The notes beneath the pieces are model-generated. The model worked only from the letters and a program-made list of their open reading frames with translations, ran no database searches and was not told where the DNA came from. The translations under genes were made by a program, and so were the position numbers. Shown here piece after piece: positions 47,035 through 51,421 of a stretch of 51,421 nucleotides of DNA. This DNA is from Acidobacteriota bacterium (GTDB taxonomy: Bacteria > Acidobacteriota > Blastocatellia > Pyrinomonadales > Pyrinomonadaceae): the NCBI GenBank assembly GCA_003222975.1, contig QHXN01000077.1, forward strand, positions 1 through 51,421. Direction: 5' to 3'. Each line of letters begins with the position of its first letter. The first letter of the stretch is position 1.

Positions 47035-47742
47035 TCAGGCGGCTTCCTCCTGCGCGACGAGGACGGCGCGGGCGCGGTCGGCGCGTTGCTTGTGCTCCAT
47101 GTCGCGCCACCAAAGCTCGCGCTGCGTCCTGAAGACGAGCGCGCACAGCATCACGAGTCCGCCCGCGGCGACGAAGGGCAGCGCCTTCGCCATGCGGCGC
47201 GTGCCGTAGAAGACGACGAGCGCGTTGATGACGACGAGCGCGATGCGGAACTCCGTCGGGCCGAGCTTCATGTGGCTGATGTGGAGGCGGCCCGTCGCCG
47301 TGAAGGCGAGGAAGGAGTTGAGCACTAACCCGCCGAAGACCGAGAGGACGAGGAAGAGGTGGAAGTGCGAAGAGGCGGGCAGCACGAACGAGTAGCCCGC
47401 GAGCACCGCGCACAGGAAGAAGAAGTCGAGCAGGTGATCCATGTAGAAGCCCCAACGCACCAGCCCCGTGTCGCGGTACTTGCCCACCTTGCCGTCGAAG
47501 AAGTCCGTCAGGTAGTGCATGACGACCATCAGCGAAGAGGCCCAGAGCCAGCGCAGGTCGCGCGCCGCCAGGCTTCCGAAGAGGACGAGGCCGGCGCACC
47601 ACGCCAGCGTCAAAAGCGTCAGGTGGTGGGTCTCAAGCCACGCGGGGATGTGCGGCACGACGCGGCGCGCCAGGCGGCGCTCTAAGGGTGACAGCAGCGA
47701 CGAACTCGACTTCGTCGCCAGCGCGTGTTGTTCTCTCTGCAT
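47035..47742 (-). CDS. CDP-alcohol phosphatidyltransferase-like membrane protein with an altered motif
   Basis: 235 residues, about six helices. The family motif D-G-x2-A-R-x8-G-x3-D-x3-D can be followed as FDGKVGKYRDTGLVRWGFYMDHLLD: the four key aspartates are kept, but Ala-Arg is replaced by Gly-Lys and the spacer before the second Gly is one residue longer. It may therefore use an unusual substrate or geometry. The ATG at 47742 (MQREQHALATK) has GGAG 8 nt upstream. The C-terminal tail is charged and cytoplasmic. It would act in phospholipid headgroup synthesis if active. Confidence 0.8.
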   Translation of the reverse strand: MQREQHALATKSSSSLLSPLERRLARRVVPHIPAWLETHHLTLLTLAWCAGLVLFGSLAARDLRWLWASSLMVVMHYLTDFFDGKVGKYRDTGLVRWGFYMDHLLDFFFLCAVLAGYSFVLPASSHFHLFLVLSVFGGLVLNSFLAFTATGRLHISHMKLGPTEFRIALVVINALVVFYGTRRMAKALPFVAAGGLVMLCALVFRTQRELWWRDMEHKQRADRARAVLVAQEEAA

Positions 47743-47956
47743 CTCGAAAACTCCGTCCCCGAAGGTTCGGGAGAGAACTTGCACGAATGCAAAGCTCAAG
47801 CCACGCGAGCGGCTCGGCGACCGTCCCCGCCGAAGGCCGAGGAAAACCGCGCCGCTCGGCCCGCGCCGCCTCGGTCGCCATGCAGGAAAACAATTTCAGT
47901 TGGCGGGTTCATTCCCGAAGCGCAACGCTCAAGCCTCTCCGATCATTCGGGCGCTC

Positions 47957-49315
47957 TCACGCGTCTTGCGGCCTGAGCGCGAGCGCCAGCTCGACGGCGC
48001 GGCGCGGGGCGATGACGCCCCAGCCCTGCCGGTCTATCTCGACGCCCGGCAGGCGCTCGGCGGTGTCAACGAGTATTCTTTTGACCTGCTGCGGCGTCAG
48101 TCCGGGGTTGGCTTCGAGCATGCAGGCGACGGTCGAGGAGACGATGGGCGCGGCGAACGAGGTGCCGTCAACGAACTTGTAGTGCTCGCTGATGACATCG
48201 TTCTCGTTGAGCTTGACGGAGATGAGCTGGCGCAGGAGGTACGTGGGCAGGTCGCGCGCGTCCGAGAGGTCGCGGTCAACGCCCCCGTGCTCCTCGACGA
48301 GGGGCCGCAACTCCTCGTCGGTCGCGCGGTCGAGGCGCGCGTAGAGTTCGGCCTCGGCGGCGGTGGGCGTGTGCGGCAGGATGGGCGCGGGAACCCATAT
48401 GCCGGGCGCGATGACTTCGGGCTTCTGCAAACTGTCGAAGGTCGGGCCGTAGGAGGAGCGGTAGAGACTGCGGCGCGCGGGGTCGAGCGAGTTGTGGTCG
48501 TCGAGGCCGCCGACGGCGATTGACGAAGGCGAGGAGGCGGGCGGCAGCACCGGATGGCCCGGCTCCCAGCCGGCGTTGCCGACTGCGCAGACGACGACCA
48601 GCCCCGCGCGCACGGCGCGCTCGACCGTCTGGCACAAGCTGTTGTCGAGGTACGACTGCTCGCGGTCGCCGCCCGCCGAGATGTTGACGACGCGAACGTG
48701 GTAGCGCTCGCGGTTCTCCATCACCCACTTGAGGCCGCGCTCGATGTTGCGTTCGGGGATGTGGCCGGACTTGCTGACCTTGACGAGGACGACCGAGCAG
48801 TCGGGCGCGAGTCCGCGGAAGAAGCCGCCTGAGAGTGCGCCGTTCCCGGCGGCGACGACCGAAGTCATCATGCCGTGCCAGCTCGCCGGGTCAACGGATT
48901 CGAGCGTGCCCGTACCCTTGGGCACGACGTTGTGGTAGGCGAGTATGCGGCTCTCAGGCGTCGTCAGGTCTGGGTGCTGGTAGAAGCCGGAGTCGAGGAA
49001 GGCGATGGTCACGCCGCGCCCGGTGAAGCGCTCGTCCGCGCCCAGGCGCAGCCACGTCGGCAGGACGTAGCGACCCTGCTCGAAGACGGCGGCGTACTTC
49101 TCCATCTGCGCGTGCGCGCGCTCGAACAGGCGGACGCAGCGCGCACACACCGACGCGACGCCTGCCGGCGCGTTCGCCGCAATCAGACGCCGCAACTCGT
49201 CCGGCAACTGCTCGAACGGCGCGAGACCTTCCGCCGCCTCGCGCCCGCACACGGGACACGCGGGCCGTCCGGCGGGCACGTTCGCGTGTTGCGCTGCCTG
49301 TTCGACAGGAATCAT
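47957..49315 (-). CDS. Subtilase (S8) with an N-terminal zinc-ribbon-like segment
   Basis: 452 residues with no signal peptide, so probably cytoplasmic. The N-terminus carries two CxxC pairs (PACPVCGREA and SVCARCVRLF, about 30 residues apart), a zinc-ribbon-like arrangement. The catalytic domain follows: Asp in VTIAFLDSGFYQHPDL, His in ASWHGMMTSVVAA, Asn in CAVGNAG and Ser in DGTSFAAPIV. The usual HGTH/HGTx after the catalytic His is HGMM. A helical insertion of about 60 residues (TAAEAELYARLDRATDEELRPL) lies before the Ser motif. The start is tentatively the ATG at 49315; TTG codons just upstream follow a GGGGGTGG and remain possible. The open frame to 49753 is shadow. Confidence 0.88.
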   Translation of the reverse strand: MIPVEQAAQHANVPAGRPACPVCGREAAEGLAPFEQLPDELRRLIAANAPAGVASVCARCVRLFERAHAQMEKYAAVFEQGRYVLPTWLRLGADERFTGRGVTIAFLDSGFYQHPDLTTPESRILAYHNVVPKGTGTLESVDPASWHGMMTSVVAAGNGALSGGFFRGLAPDCSVVLVKVSKSGHIPERNIERGLKWVMENRERYHVRVVNISAGGDREQSYLDNSLCQTVERAVRAGLVVVCAVGNAGWEPGHPVLPPASSPSSIAVGGLDDHNSLDPARRSLYRSSYGPTFDSLQKPEVIAPGIWVPAPILPHTPTAAEAELYARLDRATDEELRPLVEEHGGVDRDLSDARDLPTYLLRQLISVKLNENDVISEHYKFVDGTSFAAPIVSSTVACMLEANPGLTPQQVKRILVDTAERLPGVEIDRQGWGVIAPRRAVELALALRPQDA

Positions 49316-49496
49316 TTCAGACAAGGTCAAACCACCCCCTTGATTTTTTCCGCCTATGATGCAGGCCGAGCCGACGCCGACGCAAGGCGAGCCGATTGCG
49401 GTTCTGTCCCGGTTCGCCTCCCGCCGCCAAATGTTATAAATTACCTCCAGGCGTAAATCCGAAAAGCTCGAACCAGCGAAGAGGCTTTGAGAACCG

Positions 49497-49928
49497 ATGT
49501 CCAAAGAACAGGCCAGCGTGTCCGACATCTTCCGCCGCGCGATGGCGCTTGCGCGCGAGAACGACGGCGTGTCGCTCAAGGACTTGCGCCGTCGTCTCTT
49601 CGACGAGTTCAAAGGCTCGCCGATGCCGCCGCTCAAGAGCCTGACCATCCCCGAACAGGACTCGCGCGCGCCCGAAGAGGACTGGACTGCCGGCCTCCCG
49701 CTCGTCCGCCGCGGCATACAGCAGGAGGACTGGCGCGAGATCGTCAACGGCATCGTCCTCAGCCTCGAACAGACGCTTCAGTACGAGCGCCAGCGCGGCA
49801 CGTTGGGGCAGGCCGACGAATGGCACGACCGCACCGTCGGCATCGAGTCAGCGCTCCAGAAGGGTCTCGGCAAATGGATGCCCGAAGAGTTGATGAAGCT
49901 GGCGGAGGAGAAAAGCCGTAAATCGTGA
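49497..49928 (+). CDS. Conserved-looking small protein of unknown function
   Basis: 143 residues, soluble and helical. SVSDIFRRAMALARENDGVSLKDLRRRLFDEF suggests an N-terminal helical bundle; WREIVNGIVLSLEQTLQYERQRG is strongly amphipathic. No motif recognised. It is divergent from the zinc-ribbon subtilase with 181 bp between; TTATAAAT at 49433-49440 is a possible -10 region. The final codons and the TGA stop lie inside the left arm of repeat 21, so the tail KSRKS is repeat-encoded. Confidence 0.72.
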   Translation: MSKEQASVSDIFRRAMALARENDGVSLKDLRRRLFDEFKGSPMPPLKSLTIPEQDSRAPEEDWTAGLPLVRRGIQQEDWREIVNGIVLSLEQTLQYERQRGTLGQADEWHDRTVGIESALQKGLGKWMPEELMKLAEEKSRKS

Positions 49929-50021
49929 ACCGTAAACCGTGACAAGTAAGAACAGCCTTCATCTCATCATGATTCCCGGTTCGCGGCTTTATCTTGTCAC
50001 GGTTTACGGTTCACGGTTTAC
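49918..50021. repeat. Heptad-periodic inverted repeat 21 (GTAAACC/GTGAACC type, copy A3)
   Basis: Arms 49918-49946 and 49993-50021 match at 28 of 29 positions. The arm end CGTGACAAGTAAGAAC is shared with copy A2 (34 kb region); the loop differs beyond that point. The left arm contains the upstream gene's stop; the right arm ends 12 nt before the next ATG. Confidence 0.94.
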
Positions 50022-50033
50022 GAGATTTTCAAA

Positions 50034-50726
50034 ATGAGTTTCCTCGACAACCTTTTCAAAGACCCCTTCCGGCAGGAGGGCGAGCCGCGGCGCGCGGAAG
50101 AGTTCGAGGGCCGGGACGTGATCGTCAGCCCGGACACGCGGCGCGCGGGCCGCGTCCCGCCCGGCCAGACGCGCACGCGCAAGTGGCCTGTGCTCGACGC
50201 GCACGGCACGCCGCGCGTTGACCTTGAGACGTGGCAGTTCGAGGCCGGCGGCCTGGTCGAGCGGCCCTTGAAGTGTTCGCTCGACGAGTTCCTGCAACTG
50301 CCCGCCGTCAAAGTTTACGCGGACTTCCACTGCGTCACGCGCTGGTCGCGACTCGACAACCTCTGGGGCGGCGTCTCGACGCGTACCATCGCCGAGATGG
50401 TCGGCGTCCGTGCGGAAGCGCGCTTCGTGCTCGTCGAGGGCCACGACTACGGCTGGACGACGAACCTGCCCGTCGAATACTTCCTCGCCGAAGACTCGCT
50501 CTTCGCCTGGTCGAACGACGGCCAGCCCATCCCGCCCGAACACGGCGGCCCCGTCCGCCTCGTCGTCCCGCAACTCTACGCATGGAAGTCTGCCAAGTGG
50601 GTCAAGGGCGTCCAATTCCTTTCGGAAGACCGCGCGGGCTTCTGGGAGGAGGGCGGCTACCACATGCGCGGCAACCCCTGGGCCGGCGGCGACGGCGAGC
50701 GCTTCCGCTGGCAGGGCGACGTGTGA
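50034..50726 (+). CDS. Molybdopterin-dependent oxidoreductase (sulfite oxidase-like fold)
   Basis: 230 residues, the catalytic core of the SUOX/YedY (MsrP) superfamily. The molybdenum-ligand Cys100 lies in ADFHCVTRWSRLDNLWGGV; further hallmarks are VLVEGHDYGWTTNLPVEYFL, GGPVRLVVPQLYAWKSAKWVKGVQF and GYHMRGNPW. No Tat signal, so it is cytoplasmic unless partnered. This branch of short proteins has no settled substrate. The start is the ATG at 50034. Its TGA overlaps the GTG of the Nudix gene (GTGA), so the two are coupled. Confidence 0.92.
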   Translation: MSFLDNLFKDPFRQEGEPRRAEEFEGRDVIVSPDTRRAGRVPPGQTRTRKWPVLDAHGTPRVDLETWQFEAGGLVERPLKCSLDEFLQLPAVKVYADFHCVTRWSRLDNLWGGVSTRTIAEMVGVRAEARFVLVEGHDYGWTTNLPVEYFLAEDSLFAWSNDGQPIPPEHGGPVRLVVPQLYAWKSAKWVKGVQFLSEDRAGFWEEGGYHMRGNPWAGGDGERFRWQGDV

Positions 50727-51421
50727 GACGCCGGAAAGTCACTGTGAGAGACACTGCCGCCCCTCAAATACAATCACCCGCACCGAGCACCGGGCGCGCG
50801 CCCGACTCTCAGGTCGCCGTGCCGAAGGACGCCGCGGCGGTCATCCTCCTGCGCGATGACTCAGACCCGCGCGACCCGCAAGTCTTCTGGGCAAGGCGAG
50901 GCGCTTCGATGGCCTTCATGCCCGGCTTCTACGCCTTCCCAGGCGGCCAGCGCGACGAGGCGGATGCGCAAGTGGAAGTTGACAACGCGGCAGACCGCGA
51001 GACGGCGACCATGATCGCCTGCGCGGCGCGCGAGCTGTTCGAGGAGTTGGGTGTGCTCGTCGCGCGCGGCGCGGAGAGTTTGACGAAAGGTCAACTGGCT
51101 TCCGTGCTCGACGACCTCACGTCCGCTCGTATGACGTTCGTGGGGCTGCTCGCGCACTACGGCCTGCGCCTCGACGCGCGCGACTTCCGGTTCGCCGGTC
51201 GCTGGGTCACGCCGCCCTTCAGCCCGCGCCGCTTCGACACGCTCTTCTTCGTCGTCCGCTGCCCGCGCAAGCAGGAGCCGCGCGTGCTCACCGCGGAATT
51301 CGAGTCGGGCGGCTGGACGACGGCGCGCGAGGCTTTCGAGCGCTGGCGACGCGCCGAGGTCATGGCCGCCCCGCCCGTCGTCCACGCCGTCCGCACGCTC
51401 GCGGGCGGGCTGACGGACGAC
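50723..51421 (+). CDS. Nudix-family hydrolase (3' end outside the window)
   Basis: The frame stays open from the GTG at 50723 to the window edge, 233 codons without stop. Sequence: AAVILLRDD, RRGASMAFMPGFYAFPGGQRDEAD, then CAARELFEELGVLV, which carries the REXXEE core of the Nudix box, and RWVTPPFSPRRFDTLFFVV. The Gly-Gly of the box is separated from the REXXEE part by about 30 residues, as in the Nudix19/RNR branch that often acts on CoA or diphosphate compounds. A second GTG at 50744 is an alternative start. Coupled to the molybdoenzyme by a 4-nt overlap. Confidence 0.85.
   Translation, partial: MRRRKVTVRDTAAPQIQSPAPSTGRAPDSQVAVPKDAAAVILLRDDSDPRDPQVFWARRGASMAFMPGFYAFPGGQRDEADAQVEVDNAADRETATMIACAARELFEELGVLVARGAESLTKGQLASVLDDLTSARMTFVGLLAHYGLRLDARDFRFAGRWVTPPFSPRRFDTLFFVVRCPRKQEPRVLTAEFESGGWTTAREAFERWRRAEVMAAPPVVHAVRTLAGGLTDD

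Noticed and set aside
1..51421. tRNA, rRNA, transposase or phage genes
   Set aside because: None found by reading for their conserved motifs on either strand.

Overview
The window is GC-rich, densely packed bacterial DNA with a strongly GC-biased third codon position. The families present (paired redoxins, a PDZ-7TM sensor kinase, carboxypeptidase-regulatory plus beta-barrel protein, many small lipoproteins) and the gene style suggest an acidobacterium, perhaps of the Blastocatellia. That placement is an inference; there is no rRNA or tRNA in the window to test it. I see no phage, plasmid, IS transposase or CRISPR array. It reads as ordinary chromosome with an extraordinary intergenic repeat landscape.

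Layout. 0.1-8.3 kb: exported subtilisin, transketolase, diacylglycerol-kinase-like lipid kinase, quinone oxidoreductase, zinc-ribbon coiled-coil protein, topoisomerase IB. 8.7-11.5 kb: a 636-residue orphan protein and an exported hypothetical. 11.6-15.2 kb (minus): RtcB RNA ligase, then shikimate kinase and EPSP synthase. 15.3-18.5 kb: an RsbW-like kinase and STAS protein (partner switch) and an exported protein. 18.6-22.6 kb (minus): lipoprotein, Fe/Mn superoxide dismutase, PuuD-like membrane protein, class IV aminotransferase. 22.7-24.1 kb: SGNH hydrolase. 24.2-36.1 kb (mostly minus): purL, two thioredoxin-fold proteins, a stand-alone SRA-like domain protein, a Trp-rich small membrane protein, purS-purQ, purB, an MBL hydrolase coupled to a lipoprotein, and an M16 peptidase. 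36.5-46.4 kb (plus): outer-membrane barrel protein, sensor kinase, exported two-repeat protein, NtrC-type regulator and a coupled GT-C membrane glycosyltransferase. 46.4-51.4 kb: decayed dehydrogenase remnant, CDP-alcohol phosphatidyltransferase-like protein, zinc-ribbon subtilase, small hypothetical, molybdopterin oxidoreductase and a Nudix protein cut by the window edge.

The most striking structure is not a protein. At least 21 gene boundaries hold an inverted repeat whose two arms are tandem arrays of a degenerate 7-base unit. The unit sequence differs from site to site (for example TTCAAAG, GTAGTCA, AAGGCGG, GGCAAAA, GTGATGA, GTAAACC/GTGAACC), but the period of seven and the hairpin layout are constant. 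Many arms begin or end exactly at stop codons. Some encode the C-terminal tails of genes, and one pair encodes the N-terminus and the signal-peptide core of a lipoprotein. A related element with a 10-base period lies at 26701-26782.

Genes that probably act together: aroK-aroA (shikimate pathway); purB, purS, purQ and purL (purine synthesis); the RsbW-like/STAS pair; the sensor kinase and NtrC-type regulator with a sigma54-like site upstream; and the MBL hydrolase/lipoprotein pair joined by an ATGA overlap.
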